Shown piece by piece: positions 27,717 to 35,852 of a DNA stretch of 58,972 nt. Numbering within the stretch: position 1 is the first letter of the stretch; each line of letters starts with the position of its first letter. The stretch comes from Candidatus Fimivivens faecavium (GTDB lineage Bacteria; Bacillota; Clostridia; Oscillospirales; Ruminococcaceae), in assembly GCA_018716105.1 (NCBI GenBank), contig DVKH01000004.1:1-58972 (forward strand), written 5' to 3'. The position numbers and the translations under genes are program-made. The notes beneath the pieces are model-generated. The model did no database searches, had not been told where the DNA came from, and was given only the letters and a program-made list of their open reading frames with translations.

Positions 27717-27788
27717 TCCTTTCGGCGTAATAAAGCACCCCACTTGTTATCAGTATATCATACTGTCTAACAAATGGGGTGCGGTTCA

Positions 27789-28033
27789 CAGCTCCCCGCG
27801 GGCTTTCGGCTTCCTCTTCGGAAAGAGGGGCGAGTTCCGCCGACGCAGCTTTGACTCCATCCAGCCGCTTCCGCACCGTTTTCCCGCCGCGGCGCTGTGC
27901 GGCGAACCCTTTCCGCTTTTGGAGAAAGGGGGAAAAGCCGGGATCTCAGAAATCTTTGAACGATGCAGCCTGACCTCAAAGGTGCATCTCGCCCCTGGGA
28001 TGATCTCGATTCCCGGCCGTAAACATGAAATCG
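27789..28033. other. Short non-coding remnant right of the IS
   Basis: I see no gene in the 358 bp from the IS end to the DUF3737 stop, apart from the terminator at its right edge. Open frames here are short, lack ribosome sites and are unlike any family I recognise. Confidence 0.4.
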
Positions 28034-28074
28034 AAAAGGCCGAAAGCCCATCGCGCTCTGGGCTTTCGGCTTTT
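28034..28074 (-). terminator. Terminator of the DUF3737 operon
   Basis: AAAAGGCCGAAAGCCC and GGGCTTTCGGCTTTT form a near-perfect 15-bp stem with a 10-nt loop and terminal A/T runs on both sides. It lies 73 bp after the DUF3737 stop codon. Confidence 0.8.
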
Positions 28075-28146
28075 GACCGATCAGGTCCTTAGAATCGGTT
28101 TTTCGGATACCCGGCGCTTCCGCCATCCGGCCGCTCCGGAGCTGAT

Positions 28147-29028
28147 TCAGGCGCAGGGCTTCTTTTCTATCGTTCTGCCGCCCGGCTCCTGGATCAAAAC
28201 CTTCCCGCCGGCTTTTTTGTCGTCCATGATAATTTCTCCGACAGACGGGACGCAGATTGTGCCGGAAAGCGGGTTTTTGATACTGTCAACCGGCGTTGTG
28301 ATTGTCGCGCTGACCTCGGATTTGTCAAAACAAAGATCGGCGTCAATCATCTCACAGTCCACCAGTTTTAGGTTTTTGCAGTAACAAAAGGGCTGCGTGC
28401 CGATAATTCTACAGCGGATCAGGGTCAGCCCGTTGGAATACCAGGCAAGATATTCGCCCTTGACGACGCTGTTCTTGACGGTAACGTTTTCGGCGTGCCA
28501 AAAGGCGTCTTTGGTGTCGAGGACGGAATCTTCCACCGTCACGTTTTTTGTGTACTGAAAAGAATACTTCCCTTTGAACCTCACGTTTGAAAGCGACAGA
28601 TTTTCAGAACGCATTAAAAAGTATTCGCTCTCGGCGGAACACCGCTTCATCTGAAGATTCTGTACCGACCAGCCGAACTCGGCCGATTGGATCTCGCAAT
28701 CTGCGATCGCAACCCCGGTGCATTCCCTGAGGGCTTTGATCCCGTGCAGCCTGCTTCCAGAGAGCTCCACATGATCGGAATACCACAGCGCGGCGCGGCA
28801 GAGCGGCGTCAGTTCCGAACCGATTATGGTCAGGCCGTGGTTATGCCAAAATGGATAGCGGAGATTGCAGAAGGTATTCTCAATTTGAACATCGCTGCAT
28901 TCTTTCAGCGCGCTCTCCCCGTCTGCGGGTCCGTCAAACGCACAGTTCTTCAGCCGGAGCCCTGTTTCGCCATAAAACGCCCGCTCCTTGTCAAACGTCT
29001 GATTTTCAATCAACCGGCCGTTCGCCAT
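28147..29028 (-). CDS. DUF3737 family protein (predicted beta-helix)
   Basis: The 293-aa protein consists of repeated strands with alternating polar and aromatic residues (ALRECTGVAIADCEI, SEYFLMRSENLSLSNV, DAFWHAENVTVKNSV, YLAWYSNGLTLIRCRI), giving a right-handed parallel beta-helix. It matches the DUF3737 pattern, a family of unknown function found in gut anaerobes. There is no signal peptide, so it is probably cytoplasmic. It follows the cyclophilin-like gene by 23 bp, and a LysR gene diverges from that pair, suggesting one regulated unit. Confidence 0.85.
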   Translation of the reverse strand: MANGRLIENQTFDKERAFYGETGLRLKNCAFDGPADGESALKECSDVQIENTFCNLRYPFWHNHGLTIIGSELTPLCRAALWYSDHVELSGSRLHGIKALRECTGVAIADCEIQSAEFGWSVQNLQMKRCSAESEYFLMRSENLSLSNVRFKGKYSFQYTKNVTVEDSVLDTKDAFWHAENVTVKNSVVKGEYLAWYSNGLTLIRCRIIGTQPFCYCKNLKLVDCEMIDADLCFDKSEVSATITTPVDSIKNPLSGTICVPSVGEIIMDDKKAGGKVLIQEPGGRTIEKKPCA

Positions 29029-29051
29029 GTGATATTCACTCCATTCCTCAT

Positions 29052-29600
29052 TCAGTCAACCGCCGTAATTTCGACGGTTCCCGTCAGGCTGCCGACGCCG
29101 TCTTCGCCGGAAACCGCTTTTCCCAGCGCATACAAACCGTTCCCTCCGCTGGAATCCTCATAAAACATCGCCACATCGCCCCACGGCGCGTAATAAGCCA
29201 AAGTCCCTCTCTGCGCATCCGCGGGCGGCGTATCATCGGTGGAAAGCTCCCTGGGCGGGTAAAAAATCTTTTCGCTGGCGCTGAAGCTTTCCACATCGGT
29301 GATCAGCGGAAGCTGAGCGTACAGCTCTCTCGCCGCAGCGCTGTTGTTCAGCTCGTATATGATCACGGTTTCGCCTGCCTGCACCTGAATTTTCATCGGC
29401 ATATTCCCCCTTTGACCCGCTCCATCGGATGGATGGCCGCTCCCCTCCCGCATATCGCTCTGTTCCATGCCTCCTGCCGGAAGATGCGGGGGTGTCTGCG
29501 GCTCGCGATCGATACCGTCCCACCCGCTGGATAACAACAGAAATACGGCTGCACAGAGAGCCGTTGCTGATCGGTGCAAACTTTCCACCTCCCATTTCAT
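29052..29600 (-). CDS. Cyclophilin-like fold protein, probably secreted
   Basis: The C-terminal ~115 residues (from MKIQVQAGETVIIYEL to GTVEITAVD) match the small cyclophilin-like beta-barrel family often listed near flavodoxin or DUF3737 genes; the function is unknown and peptidyl-prolyl isomerase residues are not evident. The N-terminal 30 residues look like a signal peptide (ATALCAAVFLLLSSG), followed by a Pro/Gly-rich linker. The ATG at 29600 has no clear ribosome site, whereas the internal ATG of MKIQVQ (codon 69) has GGGGG 9 nt before it, so a shorter cytoplasmic form is possible. Confidence 0.75.
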   Translation of the reverse strand: MKWEVESLHRSATALCAAVFLLLSSGWDGIDREPQTPPHLPAGGMEQSDMREGSGHPSDGAGQRGNMPMKIQVQAGETVIIYELNNSAAARELYAQLPLITDVESFSASEKIFYPPRELSTDDTPPADAQRGTLAYYAPWGDVAMFYEDSSGGNGLYALGKAVSGEDGVGSLTGTVEITAVD

Positions 29601-29727
29601 CAGAACGCTTTCAATACTCAGTATAATGCGGCGATAAAAAATAGCAAATACTTATATTAAATAGTTAAATATGCTTTACAACTATGAAAGACATCTGTTA
29701 AACTGGTCTCAAAAAGGAGGCGACGTC

Positions 29728-30654
29728 ATGGAACTGCGTGTGCTGCAATATTTTCTCGCCGTCTCAAGGGAGCAGAGCATCTCCGGCGCGGCAGAATCTC
29801 TTCATCTGTCCCAGCCGACGCTTTCCCGCCAGTTAAAGGATCTGGAGGATGAGCTTGGAAAACAGCTTTTTCTCCGCGGGAATCGGAAGATCACCCTCAC
29901 GCAAGAGGGGATGATCCTGCGCCGGCGGGCGGAAGAGATCGTAAATCTGGTGCAGAAAACAGAAAAGGAGATCGCCCTGAACGACGCGGCGGCCGCCGGC
30001 GATATCCACATTGGCGCCGGCGAAACGGACGCCATCCGCCTGCTCGCCAAAGCCGCAGGCCGGCTGCGGAAGGAACATCCCGGCATCCGCATCCATATTT
30101 CCAGCGGCGACGCAGCGGACGTGACCGACCAACTGGACAAAGGGCTCGTCGACTTCGGCATTTTATTTGATCCAAAAGACTTATCCAAATACGACTACCT
30201 CCGCGTCCCCCAAAAGGACGCTTGGGGCGTATTAATGCGCAGGGACGCGCCTCTGGCGGAAAAAGAGGCAATCCGTCCGGAAGATCTTTGGGAAAAACCG
30301 CTGATCCTCTCCCGCCAGCATCGCGAGGGCAGCGCCCTGGCGGTTTGGCTTGGCCGGGCACAAGCGGATCTGAACATCGTGGCGACCTACAGCCTGCTTT
30401 ACAACGGCGCAATCCTGGTGGATGAAGGGCTGGGTTACGCCCTCACGCTCGATAAGATCATTAACACCAACGCAAGCAGCCTCTGCTTCCGGCCGTTGAC
30501 GCCCAAGCTCTCGGCAGGTCTGTGCGTTGTCTGGAAGAAATATCAGGTGTTTACCAAAGCCGCGGAACTGTTTTTAAATACCCTGAAGGATGATTGGAAA
30601 CAATGCCAATCTAAAAATGCTGGATTTCAAAAAATAAAAGAGCGAACTGAATGA
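29728..30654 (+). CDS. LysR-family transcriptional regulator
   Basis: The 308-aa protein has the N-terminal winged helix-turn-helix (MELRVLQYFLAVSREQ, SISGAAESLHLSQPTLSRQLKDLE) and a periplasmic-binding-like effector domain. The ATG at 29728 has AAAGGAGG 7 nt upstream; the longer frame from 29671 is unsupported. It diverges from the cyclophilin-like/DUF3737 pair across 127 bp of AT-rich DNA, the usual arrangement for a LysR protein and its target. The effector is unknown. Confidence 0.92.
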   Translation: MELRVLQYFLAVSREQSISGAAESLHLSQPTLSRQLKDLEDELGKQLFLRGNRKITLTQEGMILRRRAEEIVNLVQKTEKEIALNDAAAAGDIHIGAGETDAIRLLAKAAGRLRKEHPGIRIHISSGDAADVTDQLDKGLVDFGILFDPKDLSKYDYLRVPQKDAWGVLMRRDAPLAEKEAIRPEDLWEKPLILSRQHREGSALAVWLGRAQADLNIVATYSLLYNGAILVDEGLGYALTLDKIINTNASSLCFRPLTPKLSAGLCVVWKKYQVFTKAAELFLNTLKDDWKQCQSKNAGFQKIKERTE

Positions 30655-30670
30655 TCCAGTCCGCTCTTTT
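30637..30670 (+). terminator. Terminator of the LysR gene
   Basis: AAAAGAGCG-A-ACTG pairs with CCAGT-C-CGCTCTTTT across a short loop. It overlaps the last codons of the gene and ends in a T-run. Confidence 0.75.
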
Positions 30671-30835
30671 AAAATTTAATTCCCTGTTCCGCAAGCCATT
30701 TGGGGCGGATCTACCTATCCTTTGTGACGATTCCCTTGGCAGTTTTGGACTTGTACGGATAGCAGATCCAGTATCAAGAACCATGCAGACGGGCAAAATA
30801 GCCTGTATTCATGCGGGTTTGCGTCGTTTCAAGCG

Positions 30836-32143
30836 TCATTCCCACTCTATCGTGGCGGTGGGCTTCGGCGAAAGGTCGTAGCAGACGCGGTTGACGTTTT
30901 TTACTTCCTGTAGGATCCGGCGGGTAACGGCCTGAAGAACCGGCCAGTCAATCTCGACGATCTCAGCGGTCATCGCATCGACGGTGTTGACCGCGCGGAG
31001 GATCACCGGGTATTCGAAGCAGCGTGCGTTGTCGCGCATTCCAACCGAGCGGAAATCCGGTACGACGGTGAAATACTGCCAAACCTTCCGGTCCAGGCCG
31101 GCCTTTGCAAATTCCTCCCGCAGAATCGCGTCGGATTCGCGGACCGCCTCGAGGCGTTCCTTGGTGATCGCGCCGAGGCAGCGCACCCCAAGCCCCGGCC
31201 CCGGAAACGGCTGGCGGTAAACCATGGAATCCGGAAGGCCGAGTTCGGTCCCACAGGCGCGGACCTCATCTTTAAAGAGCTGGCGGAGCGGCTCGACCAG
31301 CTCGAATTTCAGATCTTCCGGAAGGCCGCCGACATTGTGGTGGGACTTGACCATCTTCGCGGTTTTTGTCCCGCTCTCTGCGATGTCGGGGTAGATGGTC
31401 CCCTGCGCGAGGAAATCGATCCCTTCGAGCTTCTTCGCTTCCTCCTCGAATACGCGGATAAACTCCGCTCCGATGATCTTCCGCTTCTGTTCCGGATCGG
31501 AAACGCCGGCGAGCTTTGTCAAAAAGCGCTCGCTCGCGTCGACATAGACGAGGTTCGCCCCTAGCTGGTTCTGGAACACCTCTACAACCTGTTCCGCCTC
31601 GCCCTTGCGAAGAAGACCGTGGTTGACATGGACGCAGGTGAGCCTGTCCCCGATCGCCCGGAGCAGAAGCGCCGCGACCACCGAGGAATCCACCCCGCCG
31701 GACAGCGCGAGCAGAACCTTCCGGTCCCCGACCTGGCGGCGGACCAGCTCGATCTGGTCGGCGATGAAGTTTTTCATGTTCCAGTTGGCCCCGGCGCCGC
31801 AGGTATCGAAGACAAAGCCGCGGAGCATTTCTGCGATCTCCCCGTCCTTTTCCGGGAGTGCGCCGAGCTTTTCGCCGCGTTTTGCGCGGTCGTGGGCGAT
31901 GCTCAGAATCGGAAGGCCGGAATCATAGACCGCATCAGAAGCCGAAATCTTCTCCCCGTCGATCACGTCGTTCGGCCCGCCGCAGAGGATCATCCCCTTG
32001 ACGTTTTCGAGCTTTTTCAGCTCCCCTGCCGTGAGATCATGGGGGTAAATCTCGCTGTAAACGCCGAGCGCGCGGACCGCGCGGGCAACGGCCGTATTCC
32101 GGGCGCTTCCAAGGTCGAGTACCAAAATCATGTCCTGCTTCAT
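30836..32143 (-). CDS. guaA: GMP synthase with a degenerate glutaminase domain
   Basis: The ATP-pyrophosphatase and dimerisation domains are complete: LALSGGVDSSVVAALL, KRKIIGAEFIRVF, KSHHNVGGLPEDLKFELVEPL, YRQPFPGPGLGVRCLG and the end KPTATIEWE. The N-terminal class I amidotransferase is cut short. It keeps the first Rossmann strands (LVLDLGSARNTAVAR, GMILCGGPNDV), but where GICYGMQ is expected it reads SIAHDRAKRG, and about 85 residues including the HPE motif are absent. Total length is 435 aa versus about 510-525. It should aminate XMP with free ammonia or a separate glutaminase. The start is the ATG at 32143, after AGAGG. Confidence 0.93.
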   Translation of the reverse strand: MKQDMILVLDLGSARNTAVARAVRALGVYSEIYPHDLTAGELKKLENVKGMILCGGPNDVIDGEKISASDAVYDSGLPILSIAHDRAKRGEKLGALPEKDGEIAEMLRGFVFDTCGAGANWNMKNFIADQIELVRRQVGDRKVLLALSGGVDSSVVAALLLRAIGDRLTCVHVNHGLLRKGEAEQVVEVFQNQLGANLVYVDASERFLTKLAGVSDPEQKRKIIGAEFIRVFEEEAKKLEGIDFLAQGTIYPDIAESGTKTAKMVKSHHNVGGLPEDLKFELVEPLRQLFKDEVRACGTELGLPDSMVYRQPFPGPGLGVRCLGAITKERLEAVRESDAILREEFAKAGLDRKVWQYFTVVPDFRSVGMRDNARCFEYPVILRAVNTVDAMTAEIVEIDWPVLQAVTRRILQEVKNVNRVCYDLSPKPTATIEWE

Positions 32144-32239
32144 CGTTACCTCTTTCTCCATGCCGGTTGGTCTATGAAGCGGGCCCGCATGGCCGGCCCA
32201 ACCCGCGGCAGAATCCGCCGGTTATCTCCAGATTCTATT

Positions 32240-32269
32240 ATGATATTACCGACCTTGTTCGCTTGTCAA
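32240..32269 (-). promoter_or_regulatory. Promoter of guaA
   Basis: TTGACA (32269-32264) and TATCAT (32245-32240) on the minus strand have an 18-nt spacer. No purine riboswitch was recognised in the ~90-nt leader. Confidence 0.65.
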
Positions 32270-32291
32270 GAATCAAAGGGGAAAGAAACAG

Positions 32292-32317
32292 AAACAGGGG
32301 GCGCCCGCCCCCTGTTT
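32292..32317 (-). terminator. Terminator of the GH25 gene
   Basis: A perfect 11-bp stem AAACAGGGGGC/GCCCCCTGTTT with a 4-nt loop and T-rich minus-strand tail lies 8 bp after the GH25 stop codon. Confidence 0.8.
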
Positions 32318-32324
32318 GCAGCCG

Positions 32325-33218
32325 TCAGCCCGCGGCCGGGCCGTTTTTATCGTTGTAAGCATTCGCTATCCGTCCGGCAGCCGCCGCAAAAAAGCGGCAG
32401 ACCGCCCGGAAAACCCGCATCAGGATGCAGGGCTTTTTCTCCGGCTGGCCATCCTCTCCCCCGTCCGGCGGCTCCGGCGTTCCCCCGCCGGTTTCCGGCT
32501 TCTCTTCCGGGTTGGGCGTCTCCCCGGGGCCGGGCTTCCCGCTCCCCGGCGGCGGAACCTCCCCTTCGTCAAGATGGTTGAGGCCCGCGTCCCGAATCAC
32601 TCTGGCGAGGCCCACATAATCGAGGTCGCGGTCGCAGTAGCCCTCGACCCCTGCGCAGCGGCCGCCGCCGTCTCCCGCGCCGCCGCGGTACTGCCAGACG
32701 GCGAACGGTCCCTGATACGGGCATTCGGTCCCCGACGGGTCGCGGTAATCGGCAACCCAGACGGCGTATTGGCCGAGCGCGGAGAGGTCGAGCTTCTCGG
32801 TCAGATAGCTCGTGCTCGCATAGAGCATCGCAAAATAGCCCGCCGCCTGGATCTCCTTCAAAAACGCCCCCGCGATCGCGGCGTTCTGCTGCGGGGTGTT
32901 TTTCAGATACTGGACGTCCTCGAAATCATAGACAACCGGATATTCCACCCGATAGCCCTGAATCCGCCGCAGAACCGCCCGCGCGGATTTTTGCGCCGCG
33001 TCCGGCGTGCGGTCATAAGCATAGGCGTAAACGCCCGCCGGCACACCCGCAGCCAGCGCGCCGTTCATATTGTCGGAAAAACGCGAGTCCACCTCAAGCC
33101 CGCCCGCATACCAGGTATAGCCCACGCGGATAAAAGCGAAATCCGCGTCGGTTTTTACCAACTGCCAGTCGATGCCTCCCTGATGTTCGGACACGTCAAT
33201 CCCGGGTATTTTGGTCAA
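32325..33218 (-). CDS. Glycoside hydrolase family 25 lysozyme-like protein
   Basis: GH25 enzymes cleave the beta-1,4 bond between MurNAc and GlcNAc. The catalytic barrel occupies residues 1-200 with the family motifs GIDVSEHQGGIDW, FAFIRVGYTWY, and YPVVYDFED near residue 98 carrying acidic catalytic residues. A Pro/Gly/Glu-rich linker (about 225-265) leads to a basic, partly hydrophobic tail. No signal peptide is present, so export or function inside the cell is uncertain. The start is a TTG at 33218 with GAGGGG 8 nt upstream. Confidence 0.88.
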   Translation of the reverse strand: MTKIPGIDVSEHQGGIDWQLVKTDADFAFIRVGYTWYAGGLEVDSRFSDNMNGALAAGVPAGVYAYAYDRTPDAAQKSARAVLRRIQGYRVEYPVVYDFEDVQYLKNTPQQNAAIAGAFLKEIQAAGYFAMLYASTSYLTEKLDLSALGQYAVWVADYRDPSGTECPYQGPFAVWQYRGGAGDGGGRCAGVEGYCDRDLDYVGLARVIRDAGLNHLDEGEVPPPGSGKPGPGETPNPEEKPETGGGTPEPPDGGEDGQPEKKPCILMRVFRAVCRFFAAAAGRIANAYNDKNGPAAG

Positions 33219-33396
33219 AACAGTCTTCCCCTCATTTCAAAGTTCAGATGGAATGCTTTCGAAATCGGGGCGATTGGGAAACGAAACCGCATCCGCTTCC
33301 TCCGCCCCGTTCAGGATATGCAGCACTTTGAAAAGGCGCCCGCCTCCCCGCCGTCCTCGTTTGAACCCTCCCCGCCATTTGCGGCTGGTAAACGCG

Positions 33397-33432
33397 AAAA
33401 AGCCCGCTCCAGATTTTCGGAGCGGGCTTTTT
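33397..33432 (-). terminator. Terminator of the second ilvBN operon
   Basis: A 14-bp stem AAAAAGCCCGCTCC/GGAGCGGGCTTTTT with an 8-nt loop lies 9 bp past the ilvN2 stop. Its 5' arm and loop are identical to the truncated terminator after lrgB at 26480. Confidence 0.9.
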
Positions 33433-33440
33433 CGATTTTG

Positions 33441-33956
33441 TCACTGCTGCTTTCCGTTCCCCTTGGCGGAGATGACCCCGCTTCCCTTTTGAAGCGCGAT
33501 CATGCCGGTCCGGACCAGCTCAATGATCGAGAACGGCCGCAGAAGATCCGCGAACAGGTCCACCCGGTCGGGCGTGTCCGCGAGTTCGAGGGTCATGGTC
33601 GTCGCCGAAAGATCGCTGATCTTCGCCCCCATGATTTCGCAGACGTTCATGATGTCGCTGCGGGTCCGCTGGTTGGCCGATACCTTGACGATCATCAATT
33701 CCTTGCTGATGAGCTCCTCCTGGGTATAGGTCCTCACCTTGATGACCTCGACAAGCTTGTTGAGCTGCTTCTCAACCTGCTCAACCGTACTGTTTTTGTT
33801 GTCGTCGACCACCATCGTAATCCGGGACATGGTTCTGTCCTCCGTCGTCCCGACCGCGAGGCTGTCGATATTGAAGGCCCTGCGCGAAAACAGGCCGGTG
33901 ATCTTTGAAAGGACGCCGGCGCGGTTCTCAACCAGAACCGATATCGTGTATTTCAT
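33441..33956 (-). CDS. ilvN: Acetolactate synthase small subunit, second copy
   Basis: The protein is 171 aa with an N-terminal ACT domain (ISVLVENRAGVLSKITGLFSRRAFNIDSL-type sequence, read in two parts) and the C-terminal IlvH domain. It is 14 bp after the second ilvB in the same direction and should form its regulatory subunit. It differs clearly from the copy at 16675 and is closer to the longer IlvH type, so the two loci are not a recent duplication. Confidence 0.9.
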   Translation of the reverse strand: MKYTISVLVENRAGVLSKITGLFSRRAFNIDSLAVGTTEDRTMSRITMVVDDNKNSTVEQVEKQLNKLVEVIKVRTYTQEELISKELMIVKVSANQRTRSDIMNVCEIMGAKISDLSATTMTLELADTPDRVDLFADLLRPFSIIELVRTGMIALQKGSGVISAKGNGKQQ

Positions 33957-33970
33957 GCGCGCTGCCTCCT

Positions 33971-35593
33971 TTATGCGTTTTTGGTCCCCTCATCGGGGCT
34001 GACCGAACATTCGAGCAGGAACGGCCCGTCGGAAGAGAGCATCTCATCGACCGCCGCTTCGATCTCATCGTCGTTTGCGCACCGGCGGGCACGAACCCCG
34101 AACGCCGCCGCGAGCGCGGAAAAGTCGGGGGAATGCTCGAGGAACACCCCGAACGGCCCGGAATATTTGTCCTTTTGAATCTCGTTGACCATCCCAAGCC
34201 GGCGGTTGACCATCAGGACGATTTTGACGTCGATCTTCTGTTCCACCGCGGTGGAAAGCTCGTTCATCATCATCTGGAAGCTTCCGTCGCCGCAAACCAC
34301 AACCGTCTGCCGCCCGGGATCCGCGGTTTTCACGCCGATCGCCGCCGGAAGCGAATACCCCATCGTGCCGAGTCCGCCGGAGGTAAGGAAACGCCCCTTT
34401 CGGATCGGAAGATACTTCGCCGCCCAGATCTGGTTCTGCCCCACGTCGGCCACCAAGTATGCGTCGTCCGAAAGCCGCTCGCCGAGCGCCCTCATAAACC
34501 GCGCGGGGGTCACCGAGGATTTGGAATAGAACGGCTCCGCCGAGAGTTCCGCCTGACGGAGCGCCTTCTGCCGCGCGACCCAGAGCGCGCTGTCGGTTCT
34601 GGGCGAAAGCGCGAGAAGCTGCCCCAGCACGTTTTTGATGTCGCCGACCAGCGGCACGGTCGTCGAAAGGTTTTTCCCGATTTCGGCGGGGTCGATGTCG
34701 ATATGGATTGTCCGGCTGCGGCCCTCGACCGCCGAAGGCGCGACCACCGCCCGGTCGCCGACTCTCGCCCCGATGATGACCAGCAGATCGGTCTCTTCCA
34801 GCGCACGGTTCGCAACCGGCGTCCCGAACGAACCGATCATCCCCAGATTCATCGGATCGACGGTCGGCAGCGCCCCGAGGCCCATCATCGTCGTGACCAC
34901 GGGAATCCCGGCCGTTTCGGAAAGCCGCGCCACTTCTCGCTGCGCCCGCGCGCTGAACACCCCGCCGCCCGCGCAGATCAGCGGCTGTTTTGCGCCGTGC
35001 AGGGACTCGCAGACCCGTTTGATCTGAAGCGCGTTTCCCTTGACGCTCGGCTTATAGCCGCGGATGTCCACATGGTCCGGATACTCAAAGTCGATCATCT
35101 GGTTCTGGATGTCGATCGGCACGTCGATCAAAACCGGCCCCTGCCGGCCGGTCGACGCGATGTGGAACGCCTCCTTGAAGATGCGCGGAAGCTCCTTCGC
35201 ATCCTTGACGATGGTGCTGTGTTTGATGAACGGCATCACCGCGCCGTTGATATCGATCTCCTGAAAGACGTCCCGGCCGAGAAGATCGCTCGGCACCTGG
35301 CCGGTGATCGCGACGATTGGGATGCTGTCCATATAGGCGGTCGCAATCCCTGTGATCAAATTGGTCGCGCCGGGGCCGGAGGTGACGACGCAGACGCCGA
35401 CCTCTCCGCTCGCCCGCGCATAACCGGACGCCATATGGCCCGCGTTCTGTTCCTGCCGGACCAGGACATGCCGGACCTTCGACGTGCGAAGCTCGTCGTA
35501 AAACGGGCAGATGGTCGCGCCCGGATAGCCGAATACGGCCTTGACCCCCTCCTCCTCGAGGCAGCGCACCATCGCCTGTGCTCCTGTAATCAT
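33971..35593 (-). CDS. ilvB: Acetolactate synthase catalytic subunit, second copy
   Basis: This 540-aa ThDP enzyme shows VRQEQNAGHMASGYARA (activating Glu), TSGPGATNLITGIATAYMDS, the FAD-type middle domain, and the ThDP-Mg motif CGDGSFQMMMNEL. With the small subunit downstream it forms a complete AHAS. No T-box is visible upstream, unlike ilvBNC, so expression is probably independent of tRNA charging. A TATAAT near 35657 with weak -35 may be its promoter. Possible roles are a constitutive AHAS or one with different feedback behaviour. Confidence 0.93.
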   Translation of the reverse strand: MITGAQAMVRCLEEEGVKAVFGYPGATICPFYDELRTSKVRHVLVRQEQNAGHMASGYARASGEVGVCVVTSGPGATNLITGIATAYMDSIPIVAITGQVPSDLLGRDVFQEIDINGAVMPFIKHSTIVKDAKELPRIFKEAFHIASTGRQGPVLIDVPIDIQNQMIDFEYPDHVDIRGYKPSVKGNALQIKRVCESLHGAKQPLICAGGGVFSARAQREVARLSETAGIPVVTTMMGLGALPTVDPMNLGMIGSFGTPVANRALEETDLLVIIGARVGDRAVVAPSAVEGRSRTIHIDIDPAEIGKNLSTTVPLVGDIKNVLGQLLALSPRTDSALWVARQKALRQAELSAEPFYSKSSVTPARFMRALGERLSDDAYLVADVGQNQIWAAKYLPIRKGRFLTSGGLGTMGYSLPAAIGVKTADPGRQTVVVCGDGSFQMMMNELSTAVEQKIDVKIVLMVNRRLGMVNEIQKDKYSGPFGVFLEHSPDFSALAAAFGVRARRCANDDEIEAAVDEMLSSDGPFLLECSVSPDEGTKNA

Positions 35594-35761
35594 CCCCGTT
35601 CCCTCCAGTTCTTCGTTGATCCCACGCCTCCGGTTTTCCGAAGGGTTTTTGATTATTATAGCGCAACCAATTTCAAAATGGAACCTGGAAAAGCAGATTA
35701 TCTACAATTTCATAGAAGTTGCTGTGAAAATTGCACATTCGAAATTTTCAAAGCATGCGAA

Positions 35762-35789
35762 TTGACATCAAACCAAAATGTGATATGAT
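35762..35789 (+). promoter_or_regulatory. Promoter of the aminotransferase gene
   Basis: TTGACA (35762-35767), a 16-nt spacer and TATGAT (35784-35789), 64 nt before the start codon. Confidence 0.7.
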
Positions 35790-35852
35790 CAAAAACAGCA
35801 ATAAAAACAAACATGCGGCCTGGGAAAACAGGACCGAAAGGGGAACAAACAG

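Larger units (their letters stand above)
26501..27788 (-). mobile_element. Decayed IS3-family (IS150-like) insertion sequence
   Basis: The element is about 1.29 kb with imperfect inverted ends: TGAAGTGACCCCCAAAAG inward from 26501, and TGAACCGCACCCCATTTG inward from 27788 on the minus strand. It holds orfA and orfB on the minus strand with an A-rich -1 slippage site between them (GAAAAC). At least three lesions inactivate it (see the two pseudogenes). No target-site duplication is visible, and the flanking sequence on the right does not continue the left flank, so a deletion or rearrangement followed insertion. Confidence 0.9.

Noticed and set aside
26490..27800. Target-site duplication of the IS element
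   Set aside because: The bases next to the two ends (TTT and CAG) do not match; none can be claimed.
33905..35788. 627-codon plus-strand frame
   Set aside because: Antisense shadow of the second ilvB gene with no recognisable domain.
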